A stretch of DNA of 64,000 nucleotides from NCBI RefSeq assembly GCF_000720475.1, contig NZ_JOAP01000028.1, forward strand, positions 134,876-198,875, given 5' to 3'. The position numbers and the translations under genes were made by a program. The DNA is from Streptomyces aureocirculatus (GTDB lineage: Bacteria > Actinomycetota > Actinomycetes > Streptomycetales > Streptomycetaceae). Positions 44,101-51,976 of this stretch are shown here, piece by piece; position 1 is the first letter of the stretch; the number at the start of each line of letters is the position of its first letter. Below the pieces are notes generated by a model. That model searched no databases, was not told the DNA's origin, and worked only from the letters and a program-made list of their open reading frames with translations.

Positions 44101-45973
44101 TCAGATCTCCGTCGGTGTAGCCGTAGCGCACCAGCTCCTGGTCCGTGCCGTCGGGGGCCGCGCCCGCCAGGTGCAGGGCGGTGACGCGACCGGCGTCGGT
44201 GGTGACGCGGACGTGGTAGCCGCCGCTGTGCACGACCGACCGGGGGGCGCCATCGGCGTCGTACTCGAAGGTGATCCAGTTCCCGTTGCGGTCGTCGATC
44301 TGCTCGATGACGGCCAGGGCGCCGCCGCGATCGGTGAAGTGCCACACCCGTGACGTGACCGGATCGGTGATCGTGTAGCCGCCGTCCACCCGGTCGAGGG
44401 GGCGGCGCGGACCGTGGCTCGGCAGGGTGGGCAGGCCCGGGGCAGGGTGCGGGTAGGGGAGGAGCAGGCCGTCCTCGGTGACGAAGACGACGCCCTCGGA
44501 GTCGATCTCCAGGTGCTGGTCGAGCGTGGACGACCAGGAGGGGCCGAACCAGCGGCCCAGCGCGTAGCCGGATTCGACCCGCCGTCTGAAGGTGAAGGGG
44601 AGCGTGCCGGGCAGGGTGATGTCGGTCTGCGGAAGATACATCTTGCCGGTCGCGAGGTCGATCGGGTCCGTGCCCCGGCTCTCCACGCCCTCCTGGCGTG
44701 ATCCCTTCCCGGGGTCGTCGCCGACGGCACCGCGTGCCCCGCGCCGTCCGCCCGACTCCGCCGCGTCGCCCGCCCCTCGCCTCGCGGCGGCTCTGACACC
44801 GCCTCGCGCGAGCCCCGCCCCCTTGGTGCCGACCGCCTCCGGCAACAACCTCCCCGCGAACTCGGACGGGTCCTTCTTCAAGGTCTCGTACATGTCCTTC
44901 GCGGCGCGGTCCGGGTGCGCCGCCGTCGAGACAAGACCGGCCAGCGTCGTGTGCACGTTCTGCAGGTGCTCGGCGGGGTGCGTGACGTTGTACGGGTCGA
45001 GCGGGTTGAGGCCGCGCGCGGTGTTGGCCAGGCCGGCGGCCCCCTTCAGGACGCCGCCCCCGACATGGGTGAGTTCGAGGCCCGTCCCCTTGAGGACGTC
45101 GACGCCGTTGGACTTCAGCCGGGACAGCGGCGGCGGCTCCGCCGGGGCGTGCGTGAGGGCGGCCTTGACCACGGCCGCCGCGACGCGGCCCGCCTCGTCG
45201 CGCTGGCGGCGCGCCTCGGCGAGGATCTCGTGGGCGCGTTCCATGTCGGCCTTGCCCGGGTCCTCGAAGGGTTCCGGGCGCGGCCCTGGGTCCTTGTCCA
45301 GCGCGATCGCCGCGTTGTACGTGTGGACGCGCTTGTCGTACGCCTCCACCGCCCTTTCGGAGGTCTGCTTGCCCTTCTTGTACAGGTCGACGGCGTCCTG
45401 CGCCTGCCCCTGCGCCCACTTGACCGTGTCCGCGTACGTCGACAGGGCCTGCCCCGCCTGTTCGCAGGCGTCCGCCGCGTGCAGCCACCTGGTGGGGTGC
45501 ACGGCGAACTTCTCACGGAAGGTGGTGGCCGCCGCACCCCGCCAGTGGGACGAGTCGAGGCCGCGCATGCCGCCGCCGACCTTGTCGAAGGCCTTGGCGA
45601 AGTCCTTCAGATGCCCGGCGCTGCGGCGGATCGCGCCCGGGGTGCCGTGGACGAGCTCGTTGGCCTCCTCGGTCTCGCCGAGCCGCTGCTCGTCGATGTC
45701 CGCGCCGAGACCGGAGGCGAGGCCGTCGGCATAGTCCTCGACCGCGTCCGCGGCGCCGTGCGCGCCGACGTGGTCGAGGCCGTCCCCGAGCCGACCGCCG
45801 CCCCACTCGATGCCCTCGCCCGCGTACCTCTTCGCCGTGTCCCAGCCGTCCTCCAGCTCCCCGAGGCCGGAGTTGAGGCCTTCGCCCACGGCGTCCTTCG
45901 CCTCGCCCAGGCCGTCCTTCGCGACGTCCACGCCTTTGCCGAAGGCGTCTCCGATGCTGTCGCCGATGCCCAT
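41126..45973 (-). CDS. RHS/YD-repeat polymorphic toxin with T7SS-type N-terminus and putative cysteine-peptidase tip
   Basis: 1615 residues. Residues 1-300 are helical with a WXG-like turn at Trp144-Arg-Gly (SSHWRGAAATTFREKF), a T7SS targeting region. About 435-490 is DUF6531 (DPIDLATGKMYLPQTD). Residues 500-1380 are YD/RHS repeats (YDEAGRVTSWTD, YDALGRRTTKLR and many more), which form a toxin-encapsulating shell. The RHS core ends around 1400-1470 with GLHYNYFRHYDPESGRYLTQ, DPLGITP and WADPLGLTPC. The last 144 residues are the variable tip: HDVVAHGSADGF (His1518-Gly) and PLRLMVCHSGA (Cys1557), compatible with a clan CD (caspase/C80-like) cysteine peptidase. The tip-coding DNA (41126-41560) is noticeably lower in GC. 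It overlaps its upstream partner and the downstream immunity gene. Confidence 0.85.
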   Translation of the reverse strand: MGIGDSIGDAFGKGVDVAKDGLGEAKDAVGEGLNSGLGELEDGWDTAKRYAGEGIEWGGGRLGDGLDHVGAHGAADAVEDYADGLASGLGADIDEQRLGETEEANELVHGTPGAIRRSAGHLKDFAKAFDKVGGGMRGLDSSHWRGAAATTFREKFAVHPTRWLHAADACEQAGQALSTYADTVKWAQGQAQDAVDLYKKGKQTSERAVEAYDKRVHTYNAAIALDKDPGPRPEPFEDPGKADMERAHEILAEARRQRDEAGRVAAAVVKAALTHAPAEPPPLSRLKSNGVDVLKGTGLELTHVGGGVLKGAAGLANTARGLNPLDPYNVTHPAEHLQNVHTTLAGLVSTAAHPDRAAKDMYETLKKDPSEFAGRLLPEAVGTKGAGLARGGVRAAARRGAGDAAESGGRRGARGAVGDDPGKGSRQEGVESRGTDPIDLATGKMYLPQTDITLPGTLPFTFRRRVESGYALGRWFGPSWSSTLDQHLEIDSEGVVFVTEDGLLLPYPHPAPGLPTLPSHGPRRPLDRVDGGYTITDPVTSRVWHFTDRGGALAVIEQIDDRNGNWITFEYDADGAPRSVVHSGGYHVRVTTDAGRVTALHLAGAAPDGTDQELVRYGYTDGDLTEVTNSSGLPLRFAYDEAGRVTSWTDTNDRGYTYVYDDQDRCVAEGGTEGHMSLRIAYEEPDPATGLRATTTTTDAGHTRRFLVNAAWQVVADIDPLGAVTRYERDRHHRLLSRTDPLGNTTSFAYDEAGNLLGVVRPDGREARAEYNDLGRPTRVVTPDGQVWRHTYDERGNRTSVTSPAGATTRFTYDEAGRPTSVTDPLGNTTTVRCDRAGLPLETVDPLGAVTRYERDAFGRPIAVVDALGATTRLEWTVEGHIARRVAPDGTAESWTYDGEGNCTTYVDAMGAVSSYEYTHFDLLSARTGPDGVRYEFTHDTELRLTEVRNPQGLTWSYAFDAAGRPISETDFDDRTLTYEHDAAGRLRSRTNALGQTVAFERNALGQVVRKDADGRVTTFAYDLTDRLAQATGPDDTSLILLRDRFGRLRSEKVDGHEVTYTYDDLGRRTGRTTPSGATSTWTYDAAGRHAQLLASGRAIDFTYDAAGRELARHLGDSVTFSHTFDDLGRLTTQSVTAADGHAIQGRAYAYRADGNLIGVDDHLNGARRFDLDAAGRVTAVHAANWTETYAYDEAGNQTEASWPVSHPGHEATGARAYTGTRITRAGAVRYEHDALGRVTLRQKPRLSRKPDTWRYTWDAEDRLTSTVTPDGTVWRYRYDALGRRTTKLRMAADGSTVVERVDFAWDGTTLCEQTTTSTDLPNPVTLTWDHQGLRPVTQTERITSPDVSDASTAPQTEIDSRFFAIVTDLVGTPTELVDEQGEIAWHTRSTLWGATAWAAGSTAYTPLRFPGQYFDPETGLHYNYFRHYDPESGRYLTQDPLGITPTPNPASYVHNPHTWADPLGLTPCRADYMADNGIPSGAPVTHGETGTLIGDDGPSQRNFNNVLNENEHDVVAHGSADGFLQLPGGNVNGGQIVDAVTNNPHYNGGPLRLMVCHSGADTSGIAQQIANELGVTVRAPTNMVGTNPVLGAGQVPQIAGGGYWRIFLPIIGGN

Positions 45974-46635
45974 CAGTCCGTACCGCCGCCCTGCTGCCGG
46001 GTCTGGTTCTGCCGCCCTGCGGCGTCCGCGGCCCGCTCATCGGGCGAGGGGCCAAACGTTTCGTCCAGCTTCGCCTCGTACTCCTCGTCGCTCATGCCGG
46101 TCACCTGCTGCGGCACGGGTCCGAGCAGCGGTGAGGTCGCCGCGTCCCGGCCGGCGTCCTTCCAGCCCTGCACCGCGTTGTCCTTGGCGTCCATGACGGA
46201 GCCCAGGCTGTAGTCCGCGTCCGAGAACGGGCGCTCGGTCAGCTCGCCCCAGTTCTTCCGCGTGACCTCTTCCTCGCTCGCGTACGGGCTGCCCCCGGGG
46301 TTCACCGCGTTCACGGCGATCTTGAGTGAGCCCTCCACGTACTTCTCCGTCTCATGGAACGTCCCCGCGGAGAGCCCCACCCCTCGCGCGAAGTCGTTCC
46401 CTTCGTTGACGAGGGACCGCACTCCCCACTCCCAGCGCTCGCAGAACGCCTTGAAGTCGGCGGTCAGGCCGCCGTGCCCCAACTGGAGTCCCGTCAGGGC
46501 GATGTCCTCGAAGCCGCGCCCGGCACCGGCCGCGCCCGCCATGCCGAGTTCCCTTAGCTCGTCGAGCACCAGGGTGATGCCCTGGGCTATTCGGCTCAGG
46601 CCGCCTGCCTGCAGGTCCGGTAAGCCCTGGCTCAC
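45973..46635 (-). CDS. RHS-toxin partner protein (220 aa), unknown family
   Basis: GTG 46635 overlaps the stop of the SseB-like gene (GTGA), and its own TGA shares a base with the toxin ATG, so it belongs to a coupled four-gene cassette. The protein is largely helical: LSRIAQGITLVLDELRELGM, FKAFCERWEWGVRSLVNEGN, EKYVEGSLKIAVNAVNP, then a polar tail. It resembles the helical targeting or chaperone partners encoded ahead of T7SS polymorphic toxins, but no named family was recognised. No signal peptide. Confidence 0.7.
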   Translation of the reverse strand: MSQGLPDLQAGGLSRIAQGITLVLDELRELGMAGAAGAGRGFEDIALTGLQLGHGGLTADFKAFCERWEWGVRSLVNEGNDFARGVGLSAGTFHETEKYVEGSLKIAVNAVNPGGSPYASEEEVTRKNWGELTERPFSDADYSLGSVMDAKDNAVQGWKDAGRDAATSPLLGPVPQQVTGMSDEEYEAKLDETFGPSPDERAADAAGRQNQTRQQGGGTD

Positions 46636-47255
46636 TGCCGCTCCTCCTCGTTCGCGTCCACCGCCACCTGATCCGGCACGATTCCAAGGACCGGCGGAAA
46701 CAGCACCTCGTGCCCCTCGCTGCCCACGTCGAGCGCCACCCCGCACGGCACGCCGACCCCCGGAACCACGGCGTCCAGCAGGCGGGCACCCAGGAGGCGC
46801 TGGTAGTCCCAGGCGCGTGCCGCATCACCCCGCGCAAGGGCGAAGCGGGCCAGGGCCGCCTCGTCCGAGAACGCGTACAGCCACCGAATGCCGTCGAGGT
46901 CCGCTACGAGAGGGGACTCGTCCGCGCCCAGCGGCAACAGCACCGCCGTCCGCCGGAATTCACCGAGCAGTACGGCGAACTCACGGCGTTGCCGGGCGGT
47001 GGCGGTGGCGGTGTCGGTGGCGGGGGCCGCGGCGTCGACGGCGGGTGCGGGTGACCCGGGTGCGGGGGACCCGGGTCCTGGGGGCGCCCCCGCCGACGCC
47101 TCCAGCATCGCCGGTTCCGGTGCCGACGGTCCTGGCCCTGGCGCCGACGGTCCCGGTCCCGGTGCCGACAATCCCGGTCCCGGCGCCGCCGGTCCCTGCA
47201 CCGTCATGTCCGCCAGCTCCGCAAGCCGAGACCGCCGCACCGGCCGCCCGGTCAT
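46632..47255 (-). CDS. SseB-like domain protein (207 aa)
   Basis: After an Ala/Pro/Gly-rich linker (about 20-85, PGPGPSAPGPGPSAP repeats), residues 88-200 read RREFAVLLGEFRRTAVLLPL, IRWLYAFSDEAALARFA and GVPCGVALDVGSEGHEVLFP. These are the blocks of the SseB N-terminal domain common in actinobacterial T7SS loci. ATG 47255 was chosen; an in-frame GTG 21 bases upstream is possible. It is the first of the overlapping cassette leading to the RHS toxin. The family's role here is unknown; a chaperone or assembly function is inference. Confidence 0.75.
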   Translation of the reverse strand: MTGRPVRRSRLAELADMTVQGPAAPGPGLSAPGPGPSAPGPGPSAPEPAMLEASAGAPPGPGSPAPGSPAPAVDAAAPATDTATATARQRREFAVLLGEFRRTAVLLPLGADESPLVADLDGIRWLYAFSDEAALARFALARGDAARAWDYQRLLGARLLDAVVPGVGVPCGVALDVGSEGHEVLFPPVLGIVPDQVAVDANEEERQ

Positions 47256-47315
47256 GCCTGCCTCGTCACCGCCCACCAGCGGTCCCCTCCCGGCCCGGCG
47301 GCGCGACCGCCGGGC

Positions 47316-47642
47316 CTACTCCGCCGCCGTACCACCGTTCCGCGGTGACGGCTCCAGATCGAACTCCCCGTCCCGCGCCCCCAGTACGAAGGCCGTCCAC
47401 TCCGCCTCGGTGTAGCGCAGGACGGTCTCCGGTTCGAGGGAGGACCGCATGGCGACGGCGCCGCCAGGCAAGTACGCGATCTCGACGCGCTCCTCGTGCG
47501 TCTCGGTGCCCGGTGCGCTGTGCCACTCGACGCCGGAGATGTCGAGCGCGTAGAGCTCGTTCTTCTCCCGCTCCTTGCGCGCCTTGACGTCCTGCTCCGA
47601 CTCCCGGCCCTGCTCCTGCGCCTCGTTCTGTGCCTCGGCCAT
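47316..47642 (-). CDS. DUF397-like small protein (108 aa)
   Basis: After a Glu/Gln/Lys-rich helical start (QNEAQEQGRESEQDVKARKE), residues 35-98 read GVEWHSAPG, ERVEIAYLPGGAVAMRSSLE, then EWTAFVLGARDGEFD. This matches the DUF397 pattern (W..s..., VEvA, vavRdS, eW.aFl.gvk.GeF). DUF397 proteins in Streptomyces are usually paired with XRE-type regulators; none is adjacent here. It lies between the SseB gene and eccC. The ATG begins the only sensible frame. Confidence 0.75.
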   Translation of the reverse strand: MAEAQNEAQEQGRESEQDVKARKEREKNELYALDISGVEWHSAPGTETHEERVEIAYLPGGAVAMRSSLEPETVLRYTEAEWTAFVLGARDGEFDLEPSPRNGGTAAE

Positions 47643-47796
47643 GGTGAAGCGGCCCCTTCCCGACGTACGACGTACGGACGAACTGTGCGCACACCCTACT
47701 TCGCGCTCTGTTACTCAAGGCTGCCCTCCCGCCAACTCAGGGCTGCTTCCCGGCAACTCACGGCTGCCCCCGGCGGCGCGCAGCCGGTCCGCCCAC

Positions 47797-50700
47797 TCAC
47801 GGCTGCCCCGCCACCAACCCCGTCTGCACCAACGGCTTCCCGCGCTTCCGCGAGACGAAGATGCCCCGCCCGACCGGCATCGGCCGAGGCCGCACCCCGC
47901 CGAGGACGTCGCCCTCGCTCGGGTCACCGGCCATGACGACACCCTGCGCCCCGAGTTCCAGCATGCGCTGCATGAACGGCTCGTACGCCGCCCGGCTCGC
48001 GCCCGCGGTCGAGCGCGCGATGATGAAGCGGACGCCCACGTCGCGGGCGAAGGGAAGACTCTCGGTGAGCTTGGCGAGCGGGTTGCCGCTGGACGTCGAG
48101 ACGAGGTCGTAGTCGTCCACGATCACGAACACCGTCGGCCCCGACCACCAGGAGCGGTCGCGCAGTTGCCGCGCGGTGACATCGGGGCTCGGCGTGCGGC
48201 GCCGCATCAGGTCGGCGAGTGCGTCGACGTGGTGATCCATGGCGTTCGACATCGGGACGTACTCCGCCAGGTGCGAGGCCGGGGTGACGTCCAGGAGCGA
48301 GCGGCGGTTGTCGACCACGAAGAGTTTGCACGCGTCGCCGCTGTAGCGCTCCGTCAGGCGCTGGACGAGCAGGCGCAGCAGGTTCGACTTGCCTGCCTCG
48401 CTCTCGCCGAAGACCAGGAAGAACGGGTCCTGCTCGAAGTCGACGAAGACGGGTTCGAGACGGGACTCGTCGAGGGCGAAGGCCACACCGCGGTCGGGGA
48501 ACGCGTGGCCCGGAGGCAACTGCTCCGCGGGAAGCTCGCGGGGCAGCAGCCGCACCTGGGGCGCCGCGGGCAGCGTCCAGTGCCGGGAGACCTCGGTGAC
48601 GAGCGCGGCGGTCGCCTCGGCGAGGTCCGCGTCCGAGGTGACGCCGTCGAGACGCGGGACGGCCGCCATGAAGTGCTGCTTCCGCGGTGACTGGCCGCGG
48701 CCGGGCACGCCCGCGGGCACGTTGGCGGCGACCTTGCGGTCGAACTCGGAGTCCATCGTGTCACCGAGCCGCAGCTCCAGACGGTTGACCAGGTGATCCT
48801 TGAGGTTCGCGCGGACCTCCATCGACCGGGACGCGGCGAGGACCAGATGGATGCCGTAGCCGAGGCCGCGGGCCGCGATGTCGAGGACGTGCTCCTCAAG
48901 CGCCTCGTACTCGGAACGGAAGTTGCCCCACCCGTCGATCACCAGGAAGACATCGCCCCACGGCTGGTCCGTGACGGCGATGTCGCCGCGCGCCCGGCGT
49001 GCCCGGAAATCGGCGATCGAGGCGATGCCCGCCGTACGGAAGTACTCCTCGCGGCGGGAGAGGACGCCGTACACCTCGGCGACCGTCCGCCGCACCCGCT
49101 CCGGGTCGAGCCGTGACGCCACCCCGCCGACATGCGGCAGGCCCGCCACCGCCGAAAGGCCGCCCCCGCCGAAGTCGAGTCCGTAGAACTGCACCTCGTG
49201 CGGGGTGTGGGTGAGCGCGAAGGACGCGATCAGGGAGCGCAGCAGTGTCGACTTGCCGGACTGCGGGCCGCCCAGGATCTGCAGATGGCCCGCCGCGCCC
49301 GCGAAGTCGCACCAGAGCGGGTCACGGCGCTGCTCGTACGGCTTGTCGACCAGGCCGAGCGGTACGACGAGACGGCCCGCGCCCTCGTAACCGGGCTGCG
49401 TGAGACCGCGGCCGGGCACGGCCGTGAGTCCCGGAAGCAGCGCGTCCAGCGGCGGCGGGCTGTCGAGGGGCGGCAGCCACACCTGGTGCGCGGCCGGGCC
49501 GCGGGCCTCGACGCGGCCCACGATCACATCGAGCACCGTGTCGGCGAGCGCGTCATCGGGGTCCGGGCCCGTGGCAGCCCGCGGCTCTGCCACCGCGGCC
49601 GGCGCGTAGCGCACCGGCACCTCGGCCGCCGTGAACAGCACAGGACGCCGGTCCACCGGCAGCGGCCCGCCGAGCGCGGCGGCCCGCGCCGAACCGGATC
49701 GATACGCTCCGGAGACGTACGCGGCCTTGAAGCGCACCATCTCGTCCGTGCCGAACTTGAGATAGCCGGAGCCGGGAACGTTCGGCAGATGGTAGGCATC
49801 GGCGACGCCGAGCGCCGCGCGGGACTCCGCCACGGAGAACGTGCGCAGGCCCACGCGGTACGAGAGATAGGTCTCCAGGCCGCGCAGCCGCCCCTCCTCC
49901 AGGCGCTGCGACGCGAGCAGCAGATGCACACCGAGCGAGCGGCCGATGCGGCCGATCTGCACGAACATGTCGATGAAATCGGGCTTGGCGGTGAGGAGCT
50001 CACTGAACTCGTCGATCACGAGGACGAGAGAGGGGATGGGCTGCAGCGGCGCGCCCGCCGCCCGCGCCTTCTCGTAGTCGTGGATGTTGGCGTAGTTGCC
50101 CGCGTCACGAAGGAGTTCCTGGCGGCGGTTGAGCTCGCCGCGGATGGAGTCGCCCATGCGGTCCACGAGCGCCAGGTCGTCCGCGAGGTTGGTGATCATC
50201 GCGGCGACGTGCGGCAACTGCGCCATGCCCGCGAAGGTCGCGCCGCCCTTGAAGTCGGCCAGGACGAAGTTCAGCGTCTCCGACGAGTGCGTGACGGCGA
50301 GGCCGAGGACGAGGGTGCGCAGCAGCTCCGACTTGCCGGAACCCGTCGCTCCCACGCACAGGCCGTGCGGCCCCATGCCCTCCTGGGCGGCCTCCTTGAG
50401 GTCGAGCATCACCGGGCGGCCGTCCTCGCCCACCCCGATCGGGACGCGCAGCCGCTCGGCGAGGGAGCGCGGCCGCCAGGTGCGGGCCGTGTCCACCGAC
50501 GCGGCGTCGCCGAGGCCGAGCAGATCGGTGAAGTCCAGGTTGGCGAGCAGCGGCTGGTCGTCGTCACCGCCCGCCGCGACGCGCAGCGGGGCGAGCTGCC
50601 GCGCGAGTGCCTCGGCGGCTTCGTACGAGAGCGCGTCGGGAGTGCCCTCGTACACCAGGCCGTGGCCGGATTCCATCCGCAGCACATTCGGCCGTACGAC

Positions 50701-51771
50701 GACCGAAAGGCCCCCGCGGCCGCCCGCGGGCTCGCCCGGCACGACCTCGACGACCGTGACGCCCTGCAGTCCCTCCGCCGCGGCGAGAGGGGAGTCCGGC
50801 GAGAGCGTGACGCCGTCGAGGACGACGACGAGGTGCGGCTCGTCGGGCACCGGCGTGCCGGACGCCTGGAAGCGCGGGCGGCCGGAGAGGCGGGCGGCGA
50901 GGAGCTGTTCGAGCTCCCGCGGATCGGTGCTGATCAGACGGCGCGAGCCCGCGCCGTCCGCCGCGTCGGGCATCTGGCAGTGCGGGAGCCACTTCGTCCA
51001 CTCCCAGTGGGCCGTCGCCTCCTGTCCCGCCGCGACGGCGACGACCACGTCCTGGGGCGAGTGCAGCGACACGAGTGAGGCCGTCAGGGCACGCGCCGCG
51101 GCGCGGACCGCCTCCGGCTCACCGCTGAGGGTCAGGTGGTAGAAGGCCCGCAGGGACACGGCCATCGGCAGGTCCGCCACCGTGGTGTGCGCGGCCAGGA
51201 AGCGCTGCATCGCACCGGCGGTCAGCGGTTCGAGGTCGTCGACCGGTGCCGTCTCGGGTGCGCGCAGCGGTGTGGCGAGCGCCTGCGGACCGAGGCCCAC
51301 GCGTACCTGCCCGAAGTCCGCGTCCCCAGGACGCCGTTCCCACACCCGGCTGCCCTCGGCGACGAGCGCCCAAAGCTGCTCGGGCGAAGGGTGGAGGTAG
51401 TACTGCGCGTCCCGCTGCGCCCGCTCCGCGGCGACGGCGGCACGTCGTGTTTGCGCCAGATACCGAAGATAATCGCGACGCATATCGGCCAACTGACCCT
51501 GGGTCCCGCGACGGTGGCGGATGAGCATCGCCACCGCCATGGCGATGGTCGACGCGATCATCACCATGCCCATGATCCTCATGAACGGATGCGCCGTGGG
51601 CATGAAGAAGAACACCACGGAGCCGCCCATACCGAGCATGGGCAACAACTGCATGAGCGCGCCCTCTTGCTGACCGCGCGGCAGCTCAGGAGGGGGTTGC
51701 AGGACGATCTCGGCCGTGGGCACCTCGGACGGCAGAGCGCGCGGCGGTCGCTTGACGACGATGTGGCTCAC
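47797..51771 (-). CDS. eccC: Type VII secretion ATPase EccC (single-chain EccCa/EccCb)
   Basis: 1324 residues. Two N-terminal membrane helices (about 45-62 and 66-84), a domain with YLRYLAQTRRAAVAAERAQR, then three FtsK/SpoIIIE ATPase domains. Domain 1 has Walker A GATGSGKS (474-481) and Walker B LVLVIDEFSELL, so it is fully competent. Domain 2 has GGPQSGKS (834-841) with LVIDGWG, and domain 3 GESEAGKS (1122-1129) with VFVIVDDYD. Both lack the second acidic residue of a DE Walker B, as in other EccC proteins. The last domain binds the WXG100 export signal. It is fused as one chain, unlike ESX-1 of mycobacteria. Divergent from eccD over 205 bases. Confidence 0.96.
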   Translation of the reverse strand: MSHIVVKRPPRALPSEVPTAEIVLQPPPELPRGQQEGALMQLLPMLGMGGSVVFFFMPTAHPFMRIMGMVMIASTIAMAVAMLIRHRRGTQGQLADMRRDYLRYLAQTRRAAVAAERAQRDAQYYLHPSPEQLWALVAEGSRVWERRPGDADFGQVRVGLGPQALATPLRAPETAPVDDLEPLTAGAMQRFLAAHTTVADLPMAVSLRAFYHLTLSGEPEAVRAAARALTASLVSLHSPQDVVVAVAAGQEATAHWEWTKWLPHCQMPDAADGAGSRRLISTDPRELEQLLAARLSGRPRFQASGTPVPDEPHLVVVLDGVTLSPDSPLAAAEGLQGVTVVEVVPGEPAGGRGGLSVVVRPNVLRMESGHGLVYEGTPDALSYEAAEALARQLAPLRVAAGGDDDQPLLANLDFTDLLGLGDAASVDTARTWRPRSLAERLRVPIGVGEDGRPVMLDLKEAAQEGMGPHGLCVGATGSGKSELLRTLVLGLAVTHSSETLNFVLADFKGGATFAGMAQLPHVAAMITNLADDLALVDRMGDSIRGELNRRQELLRDAGNYANIHDYEKARAAGAPLQPIPSLVLVIDEFSELLTAKPDFIDMFVQIGRIGRSLGVHLLLASQRLEEGRLRGLETYLSYRVGLRTFSVAESRAALGVADAYHLPNVPGSGYLKFGTDEMVRFKAAYVSGAYRSGSARAAALGGPLPVDRRPVLFTAAEVPVRYAPAAVAEPRAATGPDPDDALADTVLDVIVGRVEARGPAAHQVWLPPLDSPPPLDALLPGLTAVPGRGLTQPGYEGAGRLVVPLGLVDKPYEQRRDPLWCDFAGAAGHLQILGGPQSGKSTLLRSLIASFALTHTPHEVQFYGLDFGGGGLSAVAGLPHVGGVASRLDPERVRRTVAEVYGVLSRREEYFRTAGIASIADFRARRARGDIAVTDQPWGDVFLVIDGWGNFRSEYEALEEHVLDIAARGLGYGIHLVLAASRSMEVRANLKDHLVNRLELRLGDTMDSEFDRKVAANVPAGVPGRGQSPRKQHFMAAVPRLDGVTSDADLAEATAALVTEVSRHWTLPAAPQVRLLPRELPAEQLPPGHAFPDRGVAFALDESRLEPVFVDFEQDPFFLVFGESEAGKSNLLRLLVQRLTERYSGDACKLFVVDNRRSLLDVTPASHLAEYVPMSNAMDHHVDALADLMRRRTPSPDVTARQLRDRSWWSGPTVFVIVDDYDLVSTSSGNPLAKLTESLPFARDVGVRFIIARSTAGASRAAYEPFMQRMLELGAQGVVMAGDPSEGDVLGGVRPRPMPVGRGIFVSRKRGKPLVQTGLVAGQP

Positions 51772-51976
51772 TGCCCACCAAATCCCTTGCCGGAGTGCGG
51801 AGACGCCCCCTCAGGCCCTGCGGGGGCGGATGTCGGCCGACTCGCGATCCTACTGACACACGTCGTCGCACGGGGCGATAGGGTTTCTCTGGTTCGCGTG
51901 AGCATCTGCGAACTGAGCGAAGAAAACAGGCCGTTCGGGGTGGCCGGCAGCGGAAGCGCCAAGGGGGGAACGACGG

